Below the pieces are notes generated by a model. That model was not told where the DNA came from. It did no database searches and worked only from the letters and a program-made list of their open reading frames with translations. Positions 17,487 to 25,881 of a DNA stretch of 52,921 nt are shown piece after piece (position 1 is the stretch's first letter; each line of letters starts with the position of its first letter). Source of the stretch: Sellimonas sp963559135. GTDB lineage: Bacteria; Bacillota; Clostridia; Lachnospirales; Lachnospiraceae. The position numbers and the translations under genes are program-made. Location: the NCBI GenBank assembly GCA_963559135.1, contig CAUWJP010000023.1, positions 1 to 52,921 on the forward strand, written 5' to 3'.

Positions 17487-18649
17487 TGTATCAATATCAA
17501 TGTTTAAACGCCATTTCGGAAGCAGGGCTCTCTCTTTTTTCGGAAGATTATCAGAGAACAGAAGAGATGGCCGGAGCGGATGCGGTTCTCCTGAGAAGTG
17601 CATCTCTGCATGAAACAGCCTTCCCCGAGAAGCTAAAAGCAATTGCAAGGGCGGGAGCCGGAGTGAATAATATTCCGCTTCAAGACTGCGCGGAAAAAGG
17701 GATTGTCGTTTTTAATACACCGGGAGCGAACGCAAACGGCGTGAAAGAACTGGTTATTGCGGGAATGCTTCTGGCGTCCCGCGATATCATCGGAGGCATC
17801 GAGTGGGTGAAAAACCATGCCGGAGAAGAAAGTATCGCAAAGGCAGCGGAAAAGCAGAAAAAGATGTTTGCCGGACAGGAGATTGAAGGCAAGAAACTGG
17901 GCGTGATCGGTCTTGGAGCCATCGGCGTGTTGGTGGCGAATGCCGCGCTGCACCTGGGGATGGAGGTATATGGATACGATCCGTATATGTCAGTAGATTC
18001 CGCATGGAATCTGTCGCGGCACATTCATCATGTGAAAAATCTGGATACGATTTACCGGGAATGTGATTACATTACGCTGCATGTCCCGGCGCTGGATGAT
18101 ACGAAGGGGATGATTGACCGGGAGGCGGCAGAGAAGATGAAGGAAGGAGTGATTCTTCTGAATTTTGCAAGGGACCTTCTTGTAAAGGAAGAAGACCTGA
18201 TTGAGGTACTGGAAACCGGGCACATCCGGAAATATGTCACAGACTTTCCTACAGTGGGGCTGGCAGGACGCGACCATGTCATTGTTATTCCTCATCTGGG
18301 TGCCTCCACGGAAGAGTCCGAGGATAACTGCGCCCGAATGGCTGTCCGGGAGATCCGGGAGTATCTCGAAAACGGGAATATCACGAATTCCGTAAATTAC
18401 CCGAACTGCGATATGGGAAAGAAAGGGAAGAATCCAAGAATTACCGTGTTGCATCACAACGTGCCGAATATGATCGGCCAGTTTACGGCTCTCCTTGCAA
18501 AGAGAGGGATCAATATCGCGGATCTGACGAACAAAAGCCGCGGACGCTTTGCGTACACGATGATTGACATTGAAGAGACCGATTCCTCTGGAATCGTGGA
18601 AGAACTTTCCGGGATCGAGGATGTCCTGAAAGTGCGTATGATTTCGTAA
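17486..18649 (+). CDS. serA: D-3-phosphoglycerate dehydrogenase
   Basis: SerA oxidises 3-phosphoglycerate to 3-phosphohydroxypyruvate, the entry step of serine synthesis. The NAD-binding motif GVIGLGAIG is near residues 138-146. The catalytic Arg/Glu/His region includes the HVPALDDTKGMI loop and HLGASTEESE. A C-terminal ACT domain (about residues 318-387) suggests feedback control by an amino acid. The 387-aa form is a short type without the intervening domain of long SerA proteins. It lies with serC downstream of ilvB, possibly on the same transcript. Confidence 0.93.
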   Translation: MYQYQCLNAISEAGLSLFSEDYQRTEEMAGADAVLLRSASLHETAFPEKLKAIARAGAGVNNIPLQDCAEKGIVVFNTPGANANGVKELVIAGMLLASRDIIGGIEWVKNHAGEESIAKAAEKQKKMFAGQEIEGKKLGVIGLGAIGVLVANAALHLGMEVYGYDPYMSVDSAWNLSRHIHHVKNLDTIYRECDYITLHVPALDDTKGMIDREAAEKMKEGVILLNFARDLLVKEEDLIEVLETGHIRKYVTDFPTVGLAGRDHVIVIPHLGASTEESEDNCARMAVREIREYLENGNITNSVNYPNCDMGKKGKNPRITVLHHNVPNMIGQFTALLAKRGINIADLTNKSRGRFAYTMIDIEETDSSGIVEELSGIEDVLKVRMIS

Positions 18650-18694
18650 AAGAAAATATAAAGGAAAATTCATTCTTATTTAAGAACTCTATCG

Positions 18695-18723
18695 TTGAAT
18701 ATGGAAAAGAAGTGCGCTATAAT
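18695..18723 (+). promoter_or_regulatory. Sigma-A promoter of the membrane-anchored protein gene
   Basis: TTGAAT and a perfect TATAAT are 17 bases apart, with the likely transcript start about 30 bases before the coding start. Confidence 0.75.
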
Positions 18724-18759
18724 CGTAACGGATAATATAGGAATAGAGGTCAAATACGA

Positions 18760-19284
18760 ATGAAAAGAAACATTCTTTCTGTTGGGAAAGGAACGAAAAA
18801 GAATCTGTTTCATACAAAAAGAATACGAAATAAATGGAACGTACTGGCCGCCTTTGCAGCCGGTGTCGTTTTTTGTCTGCTTCTCTTTCTTCTGTCGAAG
18901 GTGATGCCGCAGTTTAATCAGGACGAAGAAACTGTAATTGTGTTGACTGCCCAGTCCGAGACAATTCAACAGGGGGGAAATCTGCCGGAATTGAAAGCCA
19001 GGGCATCGTTTGCAGATGGGACAGAAAGCGAAGGAAAGAAAGCATGGCTGAGCAAAGAGGCAGGATACCGTGTCCAGGATCTGTTGGATGATCTGAATGA
19101 AGGTGGAGATTATGAGGTAGAGTGTAATGCGGATGGCAGCGAGGTCGGAGAATTCCCGATTCGGGTCAGACTTTCTGGAGAATTGGAAAGTTCCCTTGAG
19201 AGTGAATGGAAGGGGAAAGTCCGGATTCAGGTAAAGACCGGTACCCTGACGGTGGAGAAAGCATCTTCGGATAACAGAAAATAA
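18760..19284 (+). CDS. Membrane-anchored protein of unknown function
   Basis: I do not recognise a specific family. The 174-aa protein has a basic N terminus (residues 1-26), one hydrophobic helix (about 27-47), and a C-terminal part predicted outside the membrane. That part is acidic and reads like a beta-rich, immunoglobulin-like domain (YEVECNADGSEVGEFPIRVRL). It has no catalytic motif and no cysteine pairs. It could be an isolated version of the N-terminal module found in longer cell-surface enzymes. It has its own strong promoter and stands alone between serA and the aroF T-box. AGAGGT lies nine bases before the start. Confidence 0.7.
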   Translation: MKRNILSVGKGTKKNLFHTKRIRNKWNVLAAFAAGVVFCLLLFLLSKVMPQFNQDEETVIVLTAQSETIQQGGNLPELKARASFADGTESEGKKAWLSKEAGYRVQDLLDDLNEGGDYEVECNADGSEVGEFPIRVRLSGELESSLESEWKGKVRIQVKTGTLTVEKASSDNRK

Positions 19285-19287
19285 GTA

Positions 19288-19316
19288 TTGACAAACCCGG
19301 CGATGTGAAGTAATAT
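19288..19316 (+). promoter_or_regulatory. Sigma-A promoter of the T-box-aroF-aroB transcript
   Basis: A consensus TTGACA is separated by 17 bases from TAATAT, immediately after the preceding stop codon. The leader would begin near 19323. Confidence 0.8.
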
Positions 19317-19322
19317 GAAAGC

Positions 19323-19611
19323 AACTTTATAGATCTGCTTTGAAAATACGAAGAAAAGAAGTAGTAAGTATCATGGAATGTTACAGAGAGTCCCCGCTTG
19401 GTGGAATGGGACACAGAAAGTGTTACTGAATTCCTCTTGGAGTAGAGTGCTGAATGTAGAGACTAGTAGGCATTTCCGGCAGCAGCCGTTATCTGCAAGG
19501 GTATATCTGGAGACAGCGTACCTGGTGAGGCAGTCATTGTGAGATGACTGTAAAGTGAGGTGGAACCACGATGATAGTATCGTCCTCTGAGTGAGTCAGA
19601 GGGCGTTTTTT
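19323..19611 (+). ncRNA. T-box riboswitch leader of aroF-aroB
   Basis: T-box leaders sense uncharged tRNA and allow read-through when it binds. Stem I features are visible: GTAGTA, then AGAGAG (19384-19389) and the GGTGGAA distal loop. The specifier-loop strand GAATTCCTCTTGGAG follows at 19428-19442. The T-box sequence AAAGTGAGGTGGAACCACG ends at 19570. CCTC at 19584-19587 can pair either with GAGG at 19557-19560 (antiterminator) or with GAGG at 19599-19602 (terminator). The terminator stem CCTCTGA/TCAGAGG precedes seven T. Reading the codon after GAA gives UUC (Phe), which suits an aromatic pathway gene; UCC (Ser) is a one-base-shifted alternative. Confidence 0.9.
19584..19611 (+). terminator. 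T-box-controlled terminator
   Basis: CCTCTGA (19584-19590) pairs with TCAGAGG (19596-19602) around GTGAG, followed by GC and seven T. It is mutually exclusive with the antiterminator described for the T-box. Confidence 0.85.
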
Positions 19612-19709
19612 GTTACACAGGAACTTTTTCCTGTGCAAATAAAAACACCTCCTTTGCTAATGTGATTTTCAAAGTCAGGAACAGTGTAAAAAAGCAGGAG
19701 GAGAAGCAT

Positions 19710-20723
19710 ATGATTATAGTATTGAAACCGAGAACAACAGAAGAAAATCTGAACCGTGTAATAAAAATGGTAGAGACTAAAGGTCTGGAAGCTCATGTCG
19801 TCAGAGGAGAAGAAATGACGATTATCGGATGTATCGGAGATACCGTTAGAATCGATCCACGCCTGTTTGAAGTGGACAAAAGCGTGGATAAGGTCATGCA
19901 TGTGCAGGAGCCGTATAAACTTGCAAACCGCGCATTCCATCCGGAGGATACAGTAGTGGATGTATCCGGCGTCCCGGTGGGAGGCGGCAACATGGCAATG
20001 ATTGCCGGGCCATGCTCAGTAGAAAGTGAAGAACAGGTGATTGAAGTAGCAGAGGCGGTAAAGGCCGCAGGCGCCAATATGTTAAGAGGCGGCGCTTTCA
20101 AGCCGCGTACCAGCCCGTATTCTTTCCAGGGACTTGGGTTGGAAGGACTGGACATTCTCTGCAAGGCAAAAGAAGTGACAGGGCTTCCGATTGTGACGGA
20201 GCTGATGTCTCCGGAATACATTGATATTTTCGATGAAAAGGTAGATCTTATTCAGATCGGAGCAAGAAACATGCAGAATTTCGACCTTTTGAAACAGCTT
20301 GGAAAGACAAGACGACCGATTCTTTTGAAACGCGGATTAAATGCTACCTATGAGGAGTGGATCATGTCTGCAGAGTATATCATGGCATCCGGAAATGAAA
20401 ATGTTATTCTTTGCGAACGGGGAGTCCGGACTTTCGAGACTTATACGAGAAATACACTGGATCTTCAGGCAATTCCGGTACTGAAGAAGATGACACATCT
20501 TCCGGTTGTTGTGGATCCGAGCCACGCCGGAGGCAAATGGTGGCTTGTAGATACGATGGCGAAGGCAGCGGTAGCGGCAGGTACAGACGGATTGATGATT
20601 GAAGTACACAACAATCCGGACTGTGCACTGTGTGACGGAGGCCAGTCTTTAAAGCCGGAGAAATATGCAGAACTTTTAAAACAGCTTCGAAAGATTGCAC
20701 CGATTGTAGAGAAAACATGGTAG
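19710..20723 (+). CDS. aroF: 3-deoxy-7-phosphoheptulonate synthase (DAHP synthase)
   Basis: This enzyme joins phosphoenolpyruvate and erythrose 4-phosphate, the first step of aromatic amino acid synthesis. A ferredoxin-like N-terminal domain (about residues 1-70) precedes the barrel. The barrel has AGPCSVES, the GGAFKPRTSPYSFQG loop, QIGARNMQNF, LLKRG and the metal-binding DPSHAGG. This is the small KDPG-like (type I-beta) class. The length is 337 aa. ATG 19710 follows GGAGGAG; the open frame upstream runs into the leader. Control by the upstream T-box is clear from position, and aroB follows 19 bases after the stop. Confidence 0.94.
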   Translation: MIIVLKPRTTEENLNRVIKMVETKGLEAHVVRGEEMTIIGCIGDTVRIDPRLFEVDKSVDKVMHVQEPYKLANRAFHPEDTVVDVSGVPVGGGNMAMIAGPCSVESEEQVIEVAEAVKAAGANMLRGGAFKPRTSPYSFQGLGLEGLDILCKAKEVTGLPIVTELMSPEYIDIFDEKVDLIQIGARNMQNFDLLKQLGKTRRPILLKRGLNATYEEWIMSAEYIMASGNENVILCERGVRTFETYTRNTLDLQAIPVLKKMTHLPVVVDPSHAGGKWWLVDTMAKAAVAAGTDGLMIEVHNNPDCALCDGGQSLKPEKYAELLKQLRKIAPIVEKTW

Positions 20724-20742
20724 AAAAAGGCAGGCGGCAAAA

Positions 20743-21801
20743 ATGGAATTGAATGTAAATCTGGGAAAAGACAGTTACCGGATTCTGATTGAAAGAGGAC
20801 TTTTAAAAAGAGCAGCCGAAGAAATCCGGGAGATTTATCAAGGAAAGAAAATTGCGGTGATCTCTGATGACAGCGTTTACGCACTTTACGGGGAAAGCCT
20901 TCTGGAACAGCTGAAAAAATACTGGGAATGCAGTACGGTCATTCTTCCTCATGGAGAGGCATCGAAAAGTATCGATGTTCTTCCGAGAGTATACGCACAG
21001 TTGTTAGAAGCGGGGATTTCCAGAAGCGACCTGATTGTCGCTCTTGGAGGAGGTGTTGTAGGAGACCTGGCCGGGTTTGCAGCGGCGACGTATCTGCGAG
21101 GAATTCCATTCGTGCAGATTCCCACATCCCTGTTGTCTCAGGTGGATTCATCTGTCGGAGGAAAAGTGGCAGTGGATCTGAAAGAAGGGAAAAATCTTGT
21201 AGGAGCATTTTACCAGCCGAAGAAAGTTCTGATTGATCCGGATGTGCTGAAAACGCTTCCGAACCGTTATATCCATGACGGGATGGGGGAAGTCATCAAA
21301 TATGGATGCATCAAAGATGCAAGACTGTTTGAAATGCTCAGACAGGCTGGAAACTTTGATGGACTTTTAGAAAATCTGACGGAAGTGATCACTAGATGTG
21401 TGGATATTAAACGTCAGGTGGTTGAGGAAGACCAGTTTGATACCGGAGAGAGGATGCTGTTGAATTTCGGCCATACACTGGCCCATGCAGTGGAGCAGAA
21501 GTTTGCTTATGAAAGAGAAAGTCATGGGGAGGCGGTTGCGATTGGCATGTACCAGATCACACGGATTTCAGAAGAAATGGGCCTGACTCGGGAAGGAACG
21601 GCCGAGGAGATCCGAAAGATTCTGGAAAGCTATGGACTTCCGGTATTCTGCGGCGTGCGACTTTCAGGACTGAAAGAGGCCATGAAGCGTGACAAGAAAA
21701 ATTTAAAAAACAGTTTGTGCCTCATCATTTTGAAAGAAATCGGAGAGAGCGTAATTTATCCGTCAGATCTGTCATTTTTTGAAGATGACCGGATGGTATA
21801 A
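20743..21801 (+). CDS. aroB: 3-dehydroquinate synthase
   Basis: AroB cyclises DAHP to 3-dehydroquinate using NAD and a divalent metal. The NAD-binding part shows the ALGGGVVGDLAGFAAATYLRG segment and the PTSLLSQVDSSVGGK loop. The metal ligands fall in GMGEVIKYG and in LNFGHTLAHAVE and the ESHGEAVAIGM segment. The length of 352 aa is standard. It is the second gene after the T-box, so it shares that control, and a strong terminator follows. Confidence 0.95.
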   Translation: MELNVNLGKDSYRILIERGLLKRAAEEIREIYQGKKIAVISDDSVYALYGESLLEQLKKYWECSTVILPHGEASKSIDVLPRVYAQLLEAGISRSDLIVALGGGVVGDLAGFAAATYLRGIPFVQIPTSLLSQVDSSVGGKVAVDLKEGKNLVGAFYQPKKVLIDPDVLKTLPNRYIHDGMGEVIKYGCIKDARLFEMLRQAGNFDGLLENLTEVITRCVDIKRQVVEEDQFDTGERMLLNFGHTLAHAVEQKFAYERESHGEAVAIGMYQITRISEEMGLTREGTAEEIRKILESYGLPVFCGVRLSGLKEAMKRDKKNLKNSLCLIILKEIGESVIYPSDLSFFEDDRMV

Positions 21802-21804
21802 AAA

Positions 21805-21840
21805 TACAGCAGGGAAGAAGTTTCTTCCCTGCTGTATTTT
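21805..21840. terminator. Bidirectional terminator between aroB and prs
   Basis: TACAGCAGGGAAG (21805-21817) and CTTCCCTGCTGTA (21824-21836) form a perfect 13-bp stem, with TTTT after it on the plus strand and AAAA before it. It can serve both convergent genes. Confidence 0.85.
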
Positions 21841-21873
21841 ATATAACCGCATTTGTTTTTCAGTTCGGAAAAC

Positions 21874-23043
21874 TTAAGCATTCCGGTTTGCGATCAGTGC
21901 ATGAATCTTGTCTGTCGGGTTGAGAACAGAGCTAATGGAGATATCATGGTTCATAGAATCAATGATGATTGCCAGGAACTTGCTCATGTCCGCTTCGATA
22001 AAATATGGACGATCATAGATTTCCGGCGGTAGATATGTCAGATTCGTTGTGATCAGACGGTCAATGTATCCGGTCCGGTAATAGTCGTCAAATTTCTCAA
22101 GGCCATCAGTAAAGAGTCCGAATGTAGTGCAGACAAATACACGGGAAGCGCCGCGGTCTTTGATCTGTTTTGCAACATCCAACATACTTTCTCCGGAGGA
22201 GATCATATCATCTACGATGATGGCAGTTTTGCCTTTCACGTCATCACCAAGGAATTCGTGGGCAACGATCGGATTCTTTCCATTTACAATGGTAGAGTAA
22301 TCTCTTCTCTTATAAAACATACCCATATCCACGCCAAGGACATTGGAAAAATAGACTGCACGGTGCATTGCACCTTCATCCGGGCTGATGATCATCAGAT
22401 GATCTTTGTCAAGCTTCAGATCCGGTTCTGATTTCAGAAGCGCCTTGATAAACTGATAAGGCGGATTGAAGTTGTCAAATCCTTTCAGCGGAATTGCATT
22501 CTGTACACGCGGGTCATGGGCATCAAAAGTAATGATGTTGGAAACACCCATGTCAACCAGTTCCTCCAGTGCCTGTGCACAGTCCAGAGACTCACGTTTC
22601 GTACGCTTGTGCTGGCGGCTCTCATAGAGGAATGGCATGATAACATTCACTCTGTGGGCCTTTCCATTTGCCGCCGAGATGATACGCTTCAGATCCTGAT
22701 AATGATCATCCGGAGACATATGGTTCAGATGTCCGTTCACGGTATAAGTCAGGCTGTAGTTGCAGACATCGACCATCACAAAAAGATCCTTTCCACGGAC
22801 CGATTCGCCCAGAACGCCTTTTGCTTCGCCGGAACCGAAACGCGGGCAGCTGTGTTCTATCAGATAATTTTCGCATTTATAGGATGCGAAAAGTGCGGAA
22901 TCTACATATTTTTTCAAGGATTCCTTACGAAATCCGACAATGTGGTCATTGACCTTTTTCCCAAGAGTCTCGCAACTCTTGAGCGCGGCGATTTTAAGCG
23001 GGGCTGCCGGAAGCACCTGCTCTAACATTTTTATATTTGTCAT
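21874..23043 (-). CDS. prs: Ribose-phosphate pyrophosphokinase (PRPP synthetase)
   Basis: Prs makes phosphoribosyl pyrophosphate for nucleotide, histidine and tryptophan synthesis. The PRPP-binding motif TAIIVDDMISSGESML and the IITFDAHDP segment are clear, and MPFLYESRQHKRTKRES corresponds to the catalytic loop. At 389 aa it is longer than the usual form of about 315 aa, and the N-terminal third is divergent (for example DVCNYSLTYTVNG). ATG 23043 follows GGAGGGTTT. It is monocistronic, between its own promoter and the shared terminator. Confidence 0.88.
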   Translation of the reverse strand: MTNIKMLEQVLPAAPLKIAALKSCETLGKKVNDHIVGFRKESLKKYVDSALFASYKCENYLIEHSCPRFGSGEAKGVLGESVRGKDLFVMVDVCNYSLTYTVNGHLNHMSPDDHYQDLKRIISAANGKAHRVNVIMPFLYESRQHKRTKRESLDCAQALEELVDMGVSNIITFDAHDPRVQNAIPLKGFDNFNPPYQFIKALLKSEPDLKLDKDHLMIISPDEGAMHRAVYFSNVLGVDMGMFYKRRDYSTIVNGKNPIVAHEFLGDDVKGKTAIIVDDMISSGESMLDVAKQIKDRGASRVFVCTTFGLFTDGLEKFDDYYRTGYIDRLITTNLTYLPPEIYDRPYFIEADMSKFLAIIIDSMNHDISISSVLNPTDKIHALIANRNA

Positions 23044-23104
23044 AAACCCTCCTATGTAAGAAAACATGGAATTAAGACGCGGTAAATACCGCATTTTTAA
23101 TCCA

Positions 23105-23133
23105 TTTATACCATTTTTTTATATGTATGGCAA
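23105..23133 (-). promoter_or_regulatory. Sigma-A promoter of prs
   Basis: On the minus strand TTGCCA and TATAAA are separated by 17 bases. The transcript would start near 23098 and open with a small hairpin, GCGGTA-TT-TACCGC, at 23079-23092. Confidence 0.65.
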
Positions 23134-23150
23134 GAAAGGAATAGAAAAAA

Positions 23151-23179
23151 TTGCATTTTCGGGAGGAATTTAGTATTAT
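23151..23179 (+). promoter_or_regulatory. Sigma-A promoter of the DUF512 gene
   Basis: TTGCAT and TATTAT are 17 bases apart. The expected transcript start near 23186 leaves room for the ribosome-binding site of ATG 23219, but only about nine bases before ATG 23195. Confidence 0.6.
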
Positions 23180-23218
23180 GAAAAAGGTAGGAAAATGAAG
23201 AGGAAAAGGAGACGAAAT

Positions 23219-24556
23219 ATGGAAAAGCAGCGGAAAAGACATGAACATCTGGTTTCAGCTGTAGAAGAAGGAAGCATTGCATGGGAGATGGGAATTGAAC
23301 CGGGCGATAGACTTCTTTCCATAAACGGACAGGAAATCGAGGATGTATTTGATTATCACTACTATGTCAATGATGAGAATCTTCTCGTACTGATTGAAAA
23401 GCCGGACGGCGAGCAGTGGGAGCTTGAGATAGAAAAAGAATATGAGGAGGATCTGGGACTGACCTTTGAGCAGGGTCTGATGGATGAGTACCGGTCCTGC
23501 AGAAACAAGTGCGTCTTCTGCTTTATCGACCAGATGCCGAAGGGGATGCGCGAGACACTGTATTTCAAAGATGATGATTCAAGACTGTCTTTTCTGCAGG
23601 GAAATTATGTGACGCTGACGAATATGAGCGACCATGATATTGACCGGATCACCCGTTACCATCTGGAGCCGATCAATATTTCCTTCCATACGACAAATCC
23701 TGAACTTCGATGCAAAATGCTTCATAACCGGTTTGCGGGGGAGGCATTAAAGAAGGTGGACCGGCTTTATGAGGCGGGAATCACGATGAATGGACAGATT
23801 GTACTCTGCAAGGGCTTAAATGACGGCCGGGAACTTGAGCGAACGATTCAGGATCTGACAGCTTACCTTCCGAAGCTACAAAGTGTATCAGTTGTGCCGG
23901 TGGGACTGAGCAAGTACCGTGACGGACTTTACCCGCTGGAGCCGTTTACGAAGGAAGATGCAAGAAAAGTGCTGGATACAATCCACCGATGGCAGGAAAA
24001 AGTATATCAGGAATATGGTTATCATTTTATCCATGCAGGAGATGAATGGTACATTCTGGCAGGGTACGAAATGCCGGAGGAGAGCAGGTACGATGGATAC
24101 CTGCAGCTAGAAAACGGGGTCGGTATGATCCGTCTCCTCCAGAATGAATTTGAAGAAGGATTTCAGAAGATCTGTCCGACAGAGCGGAAGATGTCCTTAT
24201 CGATTGCAACCGGAGTTCTTGCCTATGATTATCTGAATGAATTTCTGAGACGTATGAAAGAAAAATGTCCGAATTTGGATGTCCATCTATATAAGATACG
24301 TAATGAGTTTTTCGGAGAAAGAATTACCGTGTCCGGACTGATTACGGGGCAGGATCTGATCAAACAGCTGAAAGGGCAGGAACTTGGGGACAGGCTTCTG
24401 CTTCCGTGCAATATGTTAAGAAGCGGAGAGGATGTTTTCCTGGACGATGTGACGGTTTCGGATTTAGAAGAAACTTTACAAGTGAAGGTAGATATTGTAA
24501 AATCAAGCGGACAGGATTTTATCGATGCAGTTTTAAAGGAGAGGTACGATGAGTAA
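23219..24556 (+). CDS. DUF512 protein with PDZ and radical-SAM-like cysteine motif
   Basis: This 445-aa protein belongs to the DUF512 family of Firmicutes, whose function is not established. An N-terminal PDZ-like domain (about residues 8-75, GIEPGDRLLSINGQ) is followed by C94, C98 and C101 in the spacing C-x3-C-x2-C expected of a radical-SAM iron-sulfur site. The C-terminal DUF512 part follows. It overlaps der by eight bases, so the two are probably co-translated. I chose ATG 23219 because of AAAGGAG upstream and the promoter position; ATG 23195 is the alternative. Confidence 0.8.
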   Translation: MEKQRKRHEHLVSAVEEGSIAWEMGIEPGDRLLSINGQEIEDVFDYHYYVNDENLLVLIEKPDGEQWELEIEKEYEEDLGLTFEQGLMDEYRSCRNKCVFCFIDQMPKGMRETLYFKDDDSRLSFLQGNYVTLTNMSDHDIDRITRYHLEPINISFHTTNPELRCKMLHNRFAGEALKKVDRLYEAGITMNGQIVLCKGLNDGRELERTIQDLTAYLPKLQSVSVVPVGLSKYRDGLYPLEPFTKEDARKVLDTIHRWQEKVYQEYGYHFIHAGDEWYILAGYEMPEESRYDGYLQLENGVGMIRLLQNEFEEGFQKICPTERKMSLSIATGVLAYDYLNEFLRRMKEKCPNLDVHLYKIRNEFFGERITVSGLITGQDLIKQLKGQELGDRLLLPCNMLRSGEDVFLDDVTVSDLEETLQVKVDIVKSSGQDFIDAVLKERYDE

Positions 24557-25877
24557 ACCAGTAGTTGCGATCGTAGGACGCCCTAATGTCGGGAAGTCTA
24601 CGTTATTTAATGTTCTGGCCGGGGAGATGATCTCGATTGTCAAAGACACACCGGGAGTAACAAGGGACCGTATTTATGCGGATGTATCCTGGCTGGACAG
24701 AGATTTTACATTGATTGATACAGGAGGAATCGAGCCGGACAGTTCGGATATCATCCTTTCACAGATGAGAGAACAGGCTCAGATTGCCATTGATACGGCA
24801 GATGTCATTATTTTTATCACCGATGTGAGACAGGGGCTTGTAGATGCGGACTCCAAGGTGGCTGATATGCTGCGCCGTGCGAAGAAACCGGTGATTCTTG
24901 CGGTGAATAAAGTGGATAATTTTGACAAGTTCATGCCGGATGTCTATGAATTTTATAACCTTGGGATTGGAGACCCGAACCCGGTGTCTGCAGCTTCCAG
25001 ACTTGGAATCGGAGACCTTCTGGATGCAGTGGTCTCTTACTTCCCGGAGAAAGATGGGGAAGAGGCGGAGGACGAAAGACCGCGGGTTGCCATTGTCGGA
25101 AAACCCAATGTTGGAAAATCCTCCATTATCAATAAACTTCTCGGAGAAAACCGTGTCATTGTATCGGACATTGCCGGGACAACGCGGGATGCCATTGATA
25201 CAGAGATTGTTCATAATGGAAAAGAGTACGTTTTTATTGATACGGCAGGACTTCGAAGAAAGAGTAAGATTAAGGAAGAACTGGAGCGTTACAGCATTAT
25301 CCGGACCGTAACTGCGGTAGAACGGGCAGATGTAGTGCTGATGGTAATTGATGCGGTGGAAGGTGTCACCGAGCAGGATGCCAAAATCGCCGGAATCGCA
25401 CATGAGAGAGGGAAAGGGATCATTATTGTTGTTAACAAGTGGGACGCAATCGAGAAAAATGACCGGACCATGCGCGAATACGAAGGCAAGATCAGAAATG
25501 TACTTTCCTATATGCCATATGCGGAGATTATGTATATTTCCGCAAAGACAGGACAGAGAATTAATAAGCTTTTTGAAATGATTGATATGGTGATTGAAAA
25601 CCAGTCCCTGCGGATTGCGACAGGTGTGCTCAATGAGATCATGACTGAGGCAGTTGCCATGCAGCAGCCGCCTTCCGATAAAGGAAAGCGTCTGAAACTT
25701 TACTATATTACACAGGTATCCGTCAAGCCGCCTACCTTTGTGATCTTTGTTAATGATAAGGAACTGATGCATTTCTCTTATACAAGATATCTGGAGAATA
25801 AGATCCGGGAGGCATTCGGCTTCCGTGGAACATCGCTGAAATTCTTTATCAGAGAAAGAAAGGAAAAGGAGAAATAA
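24549..25877 (+). CDS. der: Ribosome-assembly GTPase Der (EngA)
   Basis: Der is an essential GTPase with two tandem G domains that acts in 50S subunit maturation. Walker A motifs are GRPNVGKST near residue 8 and GKPNVGKSS near residue 183, and NKVD and NKWD occupy the guanine-specificity positions. A C-terminal KH-like domain (about residues 355-440) completes the architecture. The length of 442 aa is standard. AAAGGAGAGG precedes ATG 24549. It heads the run der-plsY-gpsA-spoIVA, an order seen in many spore formers. Confidence 0.96.
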   Translation: MSKPVVAIVGRPNVGKSTLFNVLAGEMISIVKDTPGVTRDRIYADVSWLDRDFTLIDTGGIEPDSSDIILSQMREQAQIAIDTADVIIFITDVRQGLVDADSKVADMLRRAKKPVILAVNKVDNFDKFMPDVYEFYNLGIGDPNPVSAASRLGIGDLLDAVVSYFPEKDGEEAEDERPRVAIVGKPNVGKSSIINKLLGENRVIVSDIAGTTRDAIDTEIVHNGKEYVFIDTAGLRRKSKIKEELERYSIIRTVTAVERADVVLMVIDAVEGVTEQDAKIAGIAHERGKGIIIVVNKWDAIEKNDRTMREYEGKIRNVLSYMPYAEIMYISAKTGQRINKLFEMIDMVIENQSLRIATGVLNEIMTEAVAMQQPPSDKGKRLKLYYITQVSVKPPTFVIFVNDKELMHFSYTRYLENKIREAFGFRGTSLKFFIRERKEKEK

Positions 25878-25881
25878 GGGC

